A stretch of DNA of 64,000 nucleotides from Calliopum simillimum (GCA_951812925.1 OX638368.1:158892492-158956491); one strand, 5' to 3'; positions 10,811-23,831 are shown, counted from the stretch's first letter. Notes: generated by a model from the letters alone, not told the origin. Translations and numbers: made by a program.

Positions 10811-13340
10811 AAAATTAAAGCGCAATATGCGCGGTAACATACCCAATATACACGCAACTAGCAAGGATGGTAAGTGCAAGCACTGAGCATAACCTATGCG
10901 AATCCGGACAAAGTGGCGTGGTACCTCTCTTATAGGCAAAAGTTTCAAATCCGACAAAATTTCACGCTGACACTAAGGATAAAAAATGCTAGGAGTACTC
11001 GAAGAAAAGGGCATAGCGTGGTATTTCACCTCAAAAAAATTTATTTTTACTCAGTCCGGTTCGATATGGGCTCTTGAGTTTTGCTATGAAATTTTGATTC
11101 GAAAAATTTCCAAAGTTAAGATTTTGATATTTGTTAGGTTATCAGTAAAACCATTAAATGTGAAAAGATTACTGCAGTATTGCCCAAAAATTACAACTTA
11201 TTTAAATGAAATCAATTCAATTATGCAGCTTAACAAACATTCGCAAATAATTTAATTTGAACGCCCCCAAAGCAAAAACTGGCGATTAACTGGAAATCAA
11301 ATAAGCTCAAATTTCACCTTCAGCTGATTTATAATAGCACGTAAATAATTTATAATCTACAGTCAACAATCAAAATTTTGTGAATGTGAATGTGTTGGAT
11401 TTAGTACACAGTCTAATGCTGCTTAATATCCGCTTCTTAAAAACATTTGCTCACTCATGCCATTGAACTATGTAAATACAAAACAAAGTAAAATAATCAA
11501 GGGCATTTAGAACATCACAGTCATCATCAACAATTTAATTTTCATAATTGGCATCATCATCTACTACCTCATCAATGTTTGGCGTCAACATCTGCATCAT
11601 CATTATCATCATCGTCGTTCATCAAATAAAACATTTCAACAAAATGAAGACACAATTTCATCTTTCATTTCTCATTCTATGCTGTTTATTCCCTTTTCCC
11701 ATACCAATTCTAAATTTTGCCACTTGCGCGCGTTTCGTGTTGCCATTAAAAACGTCAACAAAATCATTGACCCAATGACAGAAGTCAACACAGTGTATCA
11801 ACAACCAACACACGAGCAACATTAGCAGTAGCAATAACAGTAGTAGCATCGGCAGCAGCAACATCTAAAGCGGAAGTTAAATATCCGTAACCCTATCCAC
11901 ATATCCTTGCATTCACATCATACATATACTGGCATTAATTTGCTATTGCGCTCACTCCATCTCTCTCCATCTCTCTCTCACTCTATCAATGGACGTCAAA
12001 TCAAAACAGAAAATAAATATTTTTCCATTTCCAGTTTTGTAACTTAATTCTAGATTTTGAATACTTCCTTTTCCTTGGCATGCTATTAATACGTATGTAT
12101 GGGTATGCATAAGTTTACTGTTATGTGTACGTATGTATTTATATTTATCTGCATAAGGAATGTGATTTGTCCCAGCAGTGAATTTTTTATGCACCTTAGC
12201 TATTCAACAAGACTCCTTTCCATTGATTTATTTGTAATTTTATTTGTGTCAGTTTTAAACTTTAGTTTTTGAACTGTATTTACTAAACACTATTGTTTGT
12301 AGATTGTTTTCGATACATTTGTAATAATACGTATCCACCGCAAATTTTGCTGTGATGAGATTTATAAATCCAGTCGCTAAATCCTAACCAATTCCACCGC
12401 CCTAAAGAGATTTATTTTAAACAGCAAATACCAGGAAAATAAGTTCTTTCTTTTCTCTTTAATGTTATTTAAAACCATATTTGGGGGCATAATGAGATGT
12501 ATTCGAAAATTTAAATCTAATATAAGGGCAAGTCCCAAAAACTTTTAACATCCCGCGTCCGTATACTGAATAGCGATACTGAGCTGAGCTTATACAATTT
12601 TAGATGACGGATATGAATCATTTTCATTGTACAGGTGTATGTTAACAAGTTTATGAGACAAAAAATCTGAAGTAAAGCTTGTACGAATAGATATAACCAT
12701 TTGAATGATCAGCTTATTCAAATTTGCCGTGTCTGTTGCAATATTTTATGATTATATCTGTATGCTGTACTCACGCCGTGTACTTTAGAATATTGGTTTT
12801 CAGTAAAAACTCTATTGAATCGATAACCTTTTTGAATAGGATAATGCAAATATATGTGCTTAGCTTCTATAAAAAACTACAGGGCGCTAAAGAAGCGTCC
12901 GTCGAATTCAAAATTTTTCATATGCGTGTCTTTAAAACAACTTTACAGCCACGCCGTCTAGAGTTTCAGGATTTTCATGGTGGGGTAAGGTTGCATATTC
13001 AAAACAGAAAAGATCTACGAAAACCAAATTAGTGCGCCATGCACCGTTTTTGTTATACAGGGCTAAATGTTCGAGGCAAAAAAACGCAAATGTGACTGAA
13101 AAATCGTTTAAACCAACGGCACACGAGAAACATCATCTTGACATTCAAAAAATGTTTTGTGAACGTTTCTTCCTATTGTGGCACAAATATAAAACCATGC
13201 GGCGTTGGCTAATTCTACACGAATTTTTCGATTTTTGACAATCAAACTATTTTTGGGTTTTTTCATTATTGTTTTTTTATTTTTGAAAATCCAAAAATCG
13301 CTCCAAAAATCGCTCCAAAAATTCTGAAAAAATTCACACA
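10811..13340. other. Intronic DNA, no gene recognised
   Basis: CAT-type microsatellite at 11550-11620 and AGC/CAG tracts at 11815-11865. Open frames at 12724-13238 show no recognised domain. 13290-13325 repeats the words AAAAATCGCTCC. Confidence 0.45.
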
Positions 13341-13597
13341 TGAGGAGTTATTTTTCAAAAGGGCTTATAACCAAAACGAGGCAAAAGTAGTATCATAATA
13401 TTAACTGCCTGATACTTTGCTATAAATAAATAAAATTGGGTTCTTTTTTCACGAGCAGTTTACCTGATGGCTTGAAATTAATTACATTTAGTTGAAAAAA
13501 TCAGTTTTATCCACTAATCGATTATTATGCAAATAATGTGTATGACATTACTTTTGCCTCGTTTTGGTTATAAGCCCTTTTGAAAAATAACTCCTCA
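13341..13597. mobile_element. MITE with 49-bp exact terminal inverted repeats
   Basis: 13341-13389 begins TGAGGAGTTATTTTTC and is repeated without a mismatch, inverted, at 13549-13597. Total length is about 257 bases, with no coding capacity. CA lies on each outer side (13339-13340 and 13598-13599), a possible 2-bp target duplication. The exact arms suggest recent insertion or conversion. The superfamily is not recognised. Confidence 0.85.
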
Positions 13598-14239
13598 CAT
13601 GTCCTTCGATCAATTATAAGCACTTTTTTTTAAATAACATTTCTTCATCAAGTGCTTTAATTTGTAGTTAAAAAATATATTGTGTTTTTAATTTAATAAT
13701 AGTTTAATTTTTTAACTCGAAAATGAAGCACTTTACGAAAAAAAAGTTTTAGAAAAATAGTGCTTAGAATTGCTTAAAATTAATATATTTTTAACATATT
13801 AACATATTCTTGTCTGTGTACGGTCATAATAAAACGTTTATATATGATATAAAACTGTAAAGTAATAAATTTATTTCATTCAAAATGGTTTATTTTTTAC
13901 GCCGCGTAACTTAAGTGATTAACGTTAACGATTTTTTACTCCCAAAGCATATCTCTTGACGGTAGAACACGAGAAAACCATGTGCCTTAAAAATTTTTCG
14001 GACTTTTTTTTTTCTCAAAATGTTAAAATTTTTTGGGATTTGCCCATAATCAAAAGTGAATTTATTTTTGTATGGCAAAACATGTGATTTACAGCGAAAT
14101 TTTAGAGCTAAGTCTCGAAAAAATAGGAAATCATCTCATAAATCTCAAGTGCAAACGTAGTATAGGTCTATCTGTGACAATTATTAGTTTATTGTTTCAC
14201 TCTGTGCTTCAACATAGTCTGTCTATCAAAAGATATTTA

Positions 14240-15514
14240 AGGACTGCGATCGATAAAATTGTCCGATCCAAAATTCAAAAAATCTCTGAAACTAAGTAGT
14301 AGTCCAATTTTAAAAATGAAACTCATTTTTGAACCACCATTTTATTATAAATTTTATGACGTACCTAAAATTTTAATAATATTTTTAAAACAAATTTTTT
14401 TTTAACTTTTCTGGCACCTCTGTCATTAAGGATTTTATGGTATTATTTGATGCCTTTCTAGCTGCTGAACACCACTTTCCGCGAAAATCTTAAGCATTCT
14501 TGGCTACTTTTTGTTGCCTTTATCCCCCTTTTAACCAAAGCTCAGTATCTTTCAATTGGCCTGAGTTCTGGACAGTTTGGCGGATTTGCTTCATGAGGCT
14601 TCAAAATCACATTATTTTAAGAGTACCACTCTAAGGCCATTTCACTATAATTATAAGATGCTAGATATGGCCAAAAGAAAGTGGAAACCTCATGCTCTCG
14701 TAGAAAGGCTTAAGTCTTTTTTCTAAGCATTACTTAAAATAGAATTCGGAGTTTATTGTTCCAGGGGATACAAAAGAATTGCTCCTTTTGCCATAACTGC
14801 AGATTGCTTGCGAAATTAAGAACTTGCGAGGAAATTTTGACTACTTTTTTGACTTAAACTTTTCGTCCACACTCCTCCGCGAGTCTGCAATGTAAAATTT
14901 TTGGCCAGGAAGCTGCAAAGAAACAGCTAAAACGTACGTTTCTTCGTCCATGATGCGGCATCCGAATTTTTGAAATTAATTAATTTTTAATTTTATGGCG
15001 CGCAGTTTTGCCTCCATGTTTCTCACAGCATTTTTATCGGGATATTTTTGTACCTTGAACGTCTTCAAACAAGCTTCCTTTTTGACTTTGCGGAACACTC
15101 CACCTTCTGTGCCAAATTTCGGCATGAAATGTTGTGGTTTTTTTTTTTGTAAATTGTGACGATTTTCTTCTTTTTGTTTTGGTCACGAACGCATTTTTTT
15201 CCGGTACCTGGGTTTCAAAAGACATCCAAGTCTACCTTAAATTTTTACAGAACTCTTGATACCAATTCTGCATTAATTTTGTTATTCAGACCAATTCTAT
15301 TGATAGTCCACCGTAGGTAGTCTTGAAAAATTTTTATTATTGACTTTCAAACTTCTAGCTCGTTTGCCATTTTTTAGTAGATATGGTGGACTAGGGAAAA
15401 AGTTTGAACACAATAATTTTGATACATTCATCTCAAAGCCTACTGCGAAAAAAAAAATTTTAAATTGAGTAATTTGGAAAGAAGTTATTGGATAATTTTA
15501 TCGATCGCAGTCCT
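14240..15514 (-). mobile_element. Tc1/mariner-superfamily element with AGGACTG termini
   Basis: AGGACTGCGATCGATAAAAT at 14240 is repeated inverted, ending at 15514, with one transition before TCC. TA flanks both ends (14238-14239 and 15515-15516). The interior carries a broken transposase on the minus strand. The AGGACTG start is shared with the element at 32633-33536. Confidence 0.8.
14430..15230 (-). pseudogene. Tc1-like (IS630/Tc1/mariner) transposase, frameshifted
   Basis: Read on the minus strand in shifting frames, fragments include MDEETYVLAVSLQLPGQKF (first catalytic aspartate), FWPYLASYNYSEMALEWY (second catalytic region; the expected WPD is WPY here) and NPPNCPELRPIERY (the third-acidic-residue region of insect Tc1-type transposases). 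Several frameshifts and stops separate these blocks, so it is not functional. The N-terminal helix-turn-helix region, 15230-15400, is badly decayed. Confidence 0.75.
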
Positions 15515-16221
15515 TAAATGAAACTCTTTTTTACACAGAGCACGTTGCAGCTGCGAATAAATAGGCAAAAAATTACTGTGCTATGGATTATAAAGTTTTC
15601 TACATCAACCACCAGGTAATATGAAAAAACAAACTATAAAAGTTTTAAATTTTCTTTGGATTTAGTAATACAGTGGGCTCAAAGTTGTACTTTAGACAGC
15701 AAAAATGCGGTATGGATCTTTTCGTATTACCAATTGCTGGCTAAAATGCTCTAGCTTACTGGATGGAAACCTAATGCCCTAATGTGGCATATTGCCAGAC
15801 AATGTATTGTTTCTGCTTTACAAAAAATAACTCCTTTTTTCTATCTATTGAATGTGACCCGAGTAAAAATGATAAAGGGCTGAACATGGGCTGAACGTGG
15901 GCTTTTTTGCTTTTTTAAGGCCGTACGTGGTCTGTACAAAACTAAAAAAGCCCAAAGGGCTGTACATGCGGCCGTACAAGGGCTGTACAAATGCACAAAA
16001 AAAAATATGTGTAGAAAGCAAATGTGCTGAACATGGGCTGTACATGGGCTGTACGTGGGCTGTACATGGGCTGTACAATTGAATTTTACTATTGAATTGG
16101 GCTGAACATGGGCTGTACATCGGCCGTACTATTTATTTTTTCTATTGACGTCAGAATACAATTCTTTTTAAATTTTTTTTTATCATATGAAATTGAATGA
16201 CAGAATAAATATGATATAATA

Positions 16222-16580
16222 AGGGGATTCCTTTAAACTCGTAAAAGCCTCGAAAAGCACGTAAACCTCGAAAACTTTCGAGTCTCGTAAACAAAATTTA
16301 AAAATTTGTATGAAAAAAAATTTTACCAGGCCTCGAAAACTTACGAGGCAAATTCGATGCGTAAATAGCCTCGAAAAAGTACGAGAGCGATTGTTGTCAA
16401 ATAAATGTATAGAAAATAAATTTTTGTTTTGAAAATTGAATTTGAATTGAATATTATTCAAATTATATGACAGCTGATACGCTGTTTACACGTTTTTAGA
16501 AATGTGTGTTCCTGAAAACAAGCTCGTAAGCTTTCGAGTTTTTCATGGTTTACGAGTTTACGAGATTAAAGGTATCCCCT
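16222..16580. mobile_element. Nested MITE, AGGGGAT termini, TA flanks
   Basis: AGGGGATTCCTTTAAACTCG at 16222 pairs with an inverse copy ending at 16580 (one reading AGGGGATACC, the other AGGGGATTCC). TA lies directly outside both ends. The arms are rich in CTCGTAAA and CTCGAAAA words. About 359 bases, no coding capacity, inserted in the left arm of the larger element. Confidence 0.75.
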
Positions 16581-16611
16581 TAATAAATTTTCAGCCAGCT
16601 ACTCAATAATG

Positions 16612-16690
16612 ATGGCTTTGGCTGAACTCGTTAACGTGCGTATCGCAGAACACTTCGGATGCCCAGGTTCAAATCCTGAAAGGGTAAAAG
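16612..16690 (+). other. tRNA-like segment with A-box and B-box
   Basis: TGGCTGAACTCG at 16619-16630 resembles a polymerase III A box. GGTTCAAATCC at 16666-16676 matches the B box except for one base. The spacing (47 bases between box starts) fits a tRNA. No acceptor stem can be closed, so this is a tRNA-derived relic, not a tRNA gene. Confidence 0.45.
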
Positions 16691-16799
16691 CCGAAAAAGA
16701 AAGTTCTTTGAATTGCAAAGTTAAAATTAAAAAAAAAAATGTTATTTCATTTTAAAAAAGAAGAACCAGCAGGCAGAAAAAAAAATTAAAATTTTTTCC

Positions 16800-16860
16800 G
16801 CCATCCTTGGGTCTCGAACCCAGGCTATCAATGTTCTGAGTCGCACAGTTTGAATTTTTT
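16800..16860 (-). other. tRNA-like segment, inverse partner
   Basis: On the minus strand GGTTCGAGACC (16810-16820) is a perfect B box. The preceding GTGCGACTCAGAACATTGAT aligns with GTGCGTATCGCAGAACACTT of the plus-strand segment at 16636-16655. The A box region is decayed. The two segments form part of the inverted arms of the 15858-17110 element. Confidence 0.5.
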
Positions 16861-17110
16861 TCTCTTCGCCCAAAATCATATAAAATAAATTTCAATACAG
16901 CCCATGTTCAGCCCAATTCAGTAGTAAAATTCAATTGTACAGCCCATGTACAGCCCACGTACAGCCCATGTTCAGCCCATTTGAAGCATCTTGTACGGCC
17001 CAAATGTCCTGCAAAAACACCATTTTTGGCCCTTGTACAGCCCAAAAAAGTAATGAAATTTGGCCCATGTACAGCCGTAATTTAAAAATTGTTTTTTTTT
17101 TTTACTCGGG

Positions 17111-20100
17111 GAATTACAACAATATTTCATACATTTCTATAAAAACTGATAAAAGTAGGAAAATTGCTAACTTTGACATTATAAATTAAAAAACATTCCT
17201 CCGGATTTTCGTTACTTTTTAATATATATCATATAAAATATTTAATGGTCGAAATTCGGCCACAAATGTATTAAATAATTTTGGTACTTTTTGGAAGGTT
17301 TTAGTATTTTTTTTTTATTGGCTTAAACAATCTTAAGCTTTCAGCTCAATTTATTTTAACAATTTTTATATTTTCAGACCTTGGTTAAAGTTTATATACA
17401 ATAGTTTTCTTAAAAAAATGTGTCACTACGAACTCAATTTCTACTTAGGTACACACACACATATTTGCATTAAAATATCACAGCATTTATAAGCAAACAT
17501 TCTTAAATATGTATGTATGTATGTATCAAAGTGTTTTATGCACTAAAAAGTAAACATTCCGATAATGTCATTATGATGGCATCAATAAGTAAACCCATGT
17601 CCTTTCTAATGTCATCAACTCTCCATACTCCCTTTGTGCACATATACATATGCTGTTTTCTTCGTTACAAATCAAATATATGGTAATCTGATTTTGGCCT
17701 AAATGTAAATATTAAATTTAACTTAAAATTACTTCAAGGCTGAATGCTTATTAAAGCGAAGCACACACATACTTACATGCATATATTCATTACAGCTAGT
17801 AGAAGGAGAAAGCTTTTAGTGTCTACTACTTAATAGGATAATAAAATTAAGGAAAGAAAGTTAAGTTCCAAAGTTGAGAAAGGTAACAAAGAAAAAAAAA
17901 AACAATATCTTTGGAAATATGAGCGGCTAATAGAAAAATCTACATATTTTAAAAGGGATTGATCTTTTAAAGATTATGTTACAGCAAAAATGATTTAGCT
18001 AAGGACTTAAACTATACTGATTACATGACTGTAAAGAAAACTAAGAATCAATTGAATACTCAATTTAAGTATTTTAAGTAAGCTGAAAGCCAAAAAAAAT
18101 AAAATCTGTATAAAATCTATTAACCCATTTATTATTAATGAAAAAATCCAGGTTAGAATGAGGTAGATTAGAAATATTTCATCTTAATTATATTTTAACA
18201 TAATATTTTCACTGATTATATGAACAGTCTAACAAAGGTCGTTAATGATTTTAGAGTCGCTTGACTGTGCGATTAAATGTATATATCGATGTTTGAAGTG
18301 CCCTTTCGTATTTATTCTTTGGCACACAACTCTGATAATGTGTGACCCCGCCTTAAAAAACGGAAGCTGTTTTTCTCATTGCAACTGCTTTTCGGAATTT
18401 TGGTTTAACGAACCCAGCTTCTACTTTGTCATCTTCCATTTTGTACCCATCAGTAAATCATAACTGTGGGCCTGGTTTTGCATTTATATCATTTCTCTTC
18501 GACTCAGCGCGGTCATTGGTGAACACTTTGAATTTTCTAGAGAAACAGGAACACTTTTGTTTTTTTTATTATTATTATTTACATAAATAATATTTTTAAT
18601 TCTGTTTAAATATTTTTTGAACTTAGAGTGGATTTTCGTGTTATTTCATCCAACAGACGGCGCAATTTTTAAAATATAAATCTAATGAAAAATACCCCAT
18701 TTGGATTTGTGGACAATGCGACAACTGCTGTTAATTTCAATTTAAATCATAATTTACAGCTGCCATAATGTTGCATTTACCAAAAATTCATTACGTTCAT
18801 TTTCATATTTTCGACCACAATAGAACAAATCCAATACAAATAGTACAAACATGTACACATATGCATTTGTTCGACCAAATGCGTGCGTATTTACTGTATG
18901 AAAAACCTCAATATTTGCCAACACATGCAACAAATTGCATTTTTATTTGAATTGCATATAGAATGTTAAATATATTTGTTATCAGTTATCAATTTGATAT
19001 CAATTTAATGATAATTGTATGCATAAAAACAAAACTATATGGTATGTAATGATAATTCATGAAACTTATTAGTTTTAGTCAAAAGAACATTGCAGTTCAA
19101 TAAATTGCATGAATGCTGATTAAATTGCAGCCTTCAAAGATTATTTATGTTCAAAATCTAAAATTTTGCCGAAAAACTAAATGGTATCTCATATTGAGTT
19201 TCAAAGGCTTTAAATTTAGGTTTATTCTACAAATACATTATCTAAAATTAAATTGATTATCTATTTGGCAAAATATAATTTATTTTAAGGTTCTTAGTCA
19301 CATCATCAACTTTCAAATAAAGTAGAAGTGGATAGAAGTAGAAAAGAAGGAGAAAGAAATATGATAATACTAGGTTCATGTTCTTTAAGGTTGTAAGGTA
19401 TGGAATTCAGTCAAAGTCGGATAACCTGGAAAAGGATCTCAAGTCACAAAAGTTTTTCAAACGCTCTTTATGGATGATCTATTTTGGACTTAATGATATT
19501 ACTTACTGATAGATAGTACAAAAGTTGATCGAACTTATCTAATTTTTTCAGTGTACTTTATATATACACATGTATGTAAGTTGTAGAAGTGTGCAACTAG
19601 CTAACGACATTTTAGTAATTTTATTTATTGATATTTTCTAGTGGAACCAAGTGAAAAAAACGAAAAAAAAAAAAAAGAAAAAATCAACGTAATAAAAATT
19701 GATGAAAATAACCAATTTAATGGAAATGGAATTTTCGTGTCGCACCATTTCCTAGAAGAATCATACGAATGTGCATACACACACATATACACATATATAT
19801 GTATCTGTATATTAGCAATTTTGCTGTCGCACAACAATAAAAATAAAAATACTTATGTTTCTGAGAAAAAGAGCAAAACTGTACTTTACGGTACATAGTA
19901 CTGGACTGAGTGCTCCCAAATACAAAAATGTTACAATTTCAAGAACCAAGACACTTTTAGCTTACAAAAAGTTTGCAAAAAGTAAAGTATAACTGCTTTA
20001 AACATATTGTTTTAGTAACTTTGACTTTTCAATACGGTTCTTAAAAACAACACACTAAAGGGACAGTCATTCAGTGTCCAGTAATGTTGTATTCCAAACA

Positions 20101-22904
20101 TTTTTTTTTTTTCCTTTACTAAGCGTGGACTCTGAAGCATCTTTCTTAGCTCTAAAACGGAATAAGGTAATCATACCCTATACACTTAGTAGTAGTATAA
20201 ATAACATATTACGGCGTGTCTCATCGTTTGATCCCACATAAAATATTTATTACCTTTTTATTCTGTCTCTTGTCCAACTCAAACCACCAATATGGACCGA
20301 AATTACAAATAAAAACCCTCCTCTCTATGTGAAAAACACAGTTACAAAATGGCTTAATTTGAATTTCATGACTCAGAATTTAAGCTCAGTAACAGCAGCA
20401 AAAAAAACAACCCACAACGAAGGAGGACAATAAGGACATTGCTTTTTCTTTCGTATGTCGTAGATAGAGCTTTGCAGCAAATAGAAAATACAAAAAAAAA
20501 AAAAAATACAAGTAGAGGAGTTACTTGGAGTTTTGCCAAAAAAGCCACTGAAAATTTTCAATTACACTCGTGCGCAGCACACATACAATTTCACAGACTA
20601 AACACACATAAGCAGCATACACACACAGTCAAAACCATGTGATTTATTTGCGCTAAAATTGAGAAAAAAAAATATTTATTGAAGTATTGCAGCTGATTTT
20701 GAAAGCAAACAAAAAAAAAAGTGAAAAAAGAATCAGCCTCATTCAACACTAACACTAACACAACAACAACAACAACACAAACACATAAATTTATTGCAAC
20801 GATTTTGCAACAATTAAGTTGATTGCAACATTTTTATTGATTGCAATATCAAAATAGACGCAATGAAACATTTATGGGTTGCGTTAAAGTCAAGGTAATT
20901 TAAAATTTAATAATAAAACTTTAAATTGATAACATCATCTAAATTTTTTCGAAATTTGTAGTTGGGTTTTCGGATTTTTATAACAATTCACAAATCTGTT
21001 CTAAGTGCTCAGTATGGATACCTCTAATTATTAGTTTTGCGAAAAAAAGTGTTCAGAGTGCCCAAGTGGTGTTTTTGCGAAAAATCGATACAATTTTTTT
21101 TTTTTAAATCCCGCCATTTTGTCAAAAATAAATTTTTTAATTTTTGTTTTCGGATTCTTGTAGCATTTAAAACGATATTTTAATTTCCATTTTTAAATTT
21201 GGAAAATTTTGAAAATTTATAAAATGGCGGCCATTTTTTGAAAAATCTTAAAAGTTGATTATCTCAAAATAATATTTTTTTTAAAATTTTTTTTTAACAG
21301 AAAGGTGAATGAAAAACAAACATTATGTAGAATATTGGTTTCTTGTTATTCCAGTTAATACATCATCCAAATTTGGAATTAAAACAAGCACTGGTCTAGC
21401 CGTGGCGCATAATTTAGTTGATTTTTTGAAAAAAAAATCCCATGTTTGATCAAATTTTTTGAGGTTATGCTAAAATTAATTTTCTAATTCTCATATTTTT
21501 TCTTGTCTTTAAAAATCCGTTTACTAGAAGTCTAGCATATTTATTTCAGAAGTTCTATGATTTATTCACAAGTTTTAGTCAAACCGTAGACTGTGCGGTG
21601 CTAAGTTTGAAACATCGAGAAGGTATTATGGATAAATCATATTTTTAGATTAAAAACTTAAATTTTTTTACGTTATCTGAATTTTTTGGTTATCAAATTT
21701 TCTAGACATATACGTACTTATGTAACTTCTGGATACTCCAATACAAACAACCAAAGAATTTTGTGCAATTGGGTAGTGAATCAGTTTAATAGCCGTCTAA
21801 AACCTGAATCTTTCAATGACGTAACATACGGTAAAAGTACATTTTGTGTTGAAACGTGTGATAGTATATTAATTTTGTGTTTGTTGAGAGTAATTTAAAT
21901 TTCATTTCACAAGATTGTAAAAAACTAACTACAAGAAATTTTATTAACTTATGAAAAATTGCATCTACTGAAAAACCGGGCCCTCCGAACAACTACAGGC
22001 TCGCGGGAAATTCTCACTTTGCTATTCATGTGTTTTTTTAATTTTTTCATTTCATCTAAATTACGTTACTGCAATTTATTTTTGCGGTTTCATGCCTTCA
22101 CACAAAAATTTTTGTATTTTTCCATAATTTGTTTTGAATTTTTATTTATTTTTTTTTTTTAATTTTTAAAGGGTTACATACTATTTATTTTTGTTAAATG
22201 AAGTCAGTAGGTCAATTGTTTGTATTGGCACAGTAAGACTACATTGCCCAATTCAAACCCACTATACTGACCGAGTGGCATACGAGCATTATGTTGCTTT
22301 TAAATTAAGGCTTCTCTCATGATATTAATTATTGCACGTAATTAATGATATTAGCGTAAGTACATAAAAGTAAAGTGCTAGGGGAAATATTATTCATCTA
22401 GAGTGAAATAGGGTAATAATTACAATGAGTAAACGACAACTACTGTGCGGTGGATCACGAGACAGACAGATACACATATGCAGGATGCACACTGTTCATG
22501 TTTGACGTAAACAATTACAAATATTTATTTCATTTTATTATAAAACAAATATTTATTTTAAGTTCGCTTTTTTGGTGCAAAGTTTGAGAAAAACGTATTT
22601 AAATTTGACTTTTTTATAATAATAATTTTAACAAAATTATATACAATGGGAATTATCGTGAATAAATATTTGAGAGTAATTTTGCTCAGACTGCCGTGCA
22701 TTTAACATTGCAGACTGAGAAAAGCTTCCCGGGAATATTTGTTCACCATAAACTACAATAACTTTTATTTGTAGGTCATTTTCACCTTCATGTGGGGGTC
22801 AAAAAAATGTTTTTTTTAGAAATCAATGTATTTTGCCGAAACTAGCAAACCAACCAAAAAGTGATGCGAATATTATTTGTAGGTAATTTAATTACCTTTA
22901 AAAT
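17111..22904. other. Intronic DNA, no gene recognised
   Basis: Microsatellites only: TATG at about 17510-17526, CACATA at 19775-19805, A/T homopolymers at 20100, 20490 and 20710, CAA at about 20759-20775. Short open frames at 18245, 18768, 19641, 20439, 21686 and 21959 contain no recognisable domain. Confidence 0.5.
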
Positions 22905-23094
22905 GACTTGTTACAAGTTTAAGCGCAAACATTTATTCTTGAGATATTTGTATTGGTCCAAAAACCGAAAATGACCGATATCTCGAAAACGACACGAAAG
23001 AAAAAAAAAATAATGCGATTTTCGGAATCAGCAGCTCATTTTACATATAAAGTGGATAATGGTATTCGATGGAAATTTTGGCTGTAAACTAGTG
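22905..23094 (+). repeat. Dispersed repeat family C (mariner-type right end)
   Basis: About 190 bases match 40480-40670. Shared words are TTGAGATATTTGTATT, CGAAAATGACCG, ATCTCGAAAACGA, AATGCGATTTTCGGAATCAG, CATTTTACATATAAA and the terminal GGCTGTAAACTAGTG. Both copies stop at the same point, supporting a true transposon end. Confidence 0.75.
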
Positions 23095-23277
23095 TTATTA
23101 TTCCATCGTTCCAATATTCCGAACATGCGTTGGAAAGCTACTGTCATTGTGCGTGTTTTTCAGTATATATCATTCATTTGAAGCGTGAACAACAATATTT
23201 TTTTTTTTCTCTCAAATATGTCTAACTTTGTGCCTGAAAAAGTGTTTTTGCGGGGAGTTCTACTTCATTACTTTAAT

Positions 23278-23831
23278 ATGAAGAAAACTGCTGCCTAAAG
23301 TCATTTTTGCATCGAATTGTGACTGGGGATGAAAAATGGATTCATTACGACAACCCAAAACGCAAACATTCATATGTGAAGCCCGGACAACCAGGACCTT
23401 CCCAGCCAAAGGCAAATATCCATGGTGCCAAGGTAATGCTCTGCAATGCTCACAGGTGACCTCTTTCGAACACAATTGATCCGTTTAAATAGAGCCATAT
23501 CCGAGAAACGACCGCAATATGCGACCAGACACGAAGTCATAATTTTTTAACATGACAACGCTCGGTCACATGTTGGAAGACCGGTTAAAAACTATTTGGA
23601 AAATATTGGATGAGAAGTTATAGCCCGGACCTTGCCCCGTCCGACTAATATTTTTTTCGGTCTATGCAAAACGCTCTCACCGGGATACGCTTTACTTCAG
23701 AACAGGGTACCAAAAATTGGCTTGATTCATTTATGGCCTCAAAACCGGAGCAGTTCTTTTGGCGCGGAATCCATATGTTACCAGAAAGATGGGAAAAAGT
23801 AGTGGCTAATGATGGACAATACTTCGAATAA
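23278..23831 (+). pseudogene. Mariner transposase, C-terminal catalytic half, frameshifted
   Basis: Fragments in order are FLHRIVTGDEKWIHYDNPKR (first catalytic D), GQPGPSQPKANIHGAKVMLC, then, after a damaged stretch, HDNARSHVGRPVKNYLE (second D). A damaged SPDLAPSDY region follows, then ALTGIRFTSEQGTKNWLDSF, KPEQFFW, LPERWEKVV and DGQYFE ending in TAA at 23829-23831. This is the ordered DD34D half of a mariner. At least two frameshifts and a deletion in the middle prevent function. The helix-turn-helix half is missing: directly upstream lies the unrelated family C end. Confidence 0.85.

Larger units (their letters stand above)
15858..17110. mobile_element. Inverted-repeat element with GGGCTGTACATG subterminal repeats
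   Basis: The ends are CCCGAGTAAAAA (15858) and its inverse (to 17110). The left arm at 15875-16130 holds several tandem GGGCTGTACATG or GGGCTGAACATG units. The right arm at 16895-17080 holds the inverse, CAGCCCATGTACAGCCC units. Both arms share the AATTCAATTGTAC spacer. Inside the arms are tRNA-like segments in inverse orientation, and the left arm is split by a smaller MITE. No transposase is present. The target duplication is uncertain: the flanking eight bases match at five positions. Confidence 0.75.

Noticed and set aside
11658..11864. Leucine-run ORF resembling a signal peptide
   Set aside because: Produced by AGC/CAG microsatellites read on the minus strand.
15845..16120. Cysteine/proline-rich ORF (YSPCSAQ repeats)
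   Set aside because: Translation of GGGCTGTACATG subterminal repeats in a transposon.
16612..16690. Functional tRNA gene
   Set aside because: A and B boxes are present, but no acceptor stem or anticodon arm can be formed.
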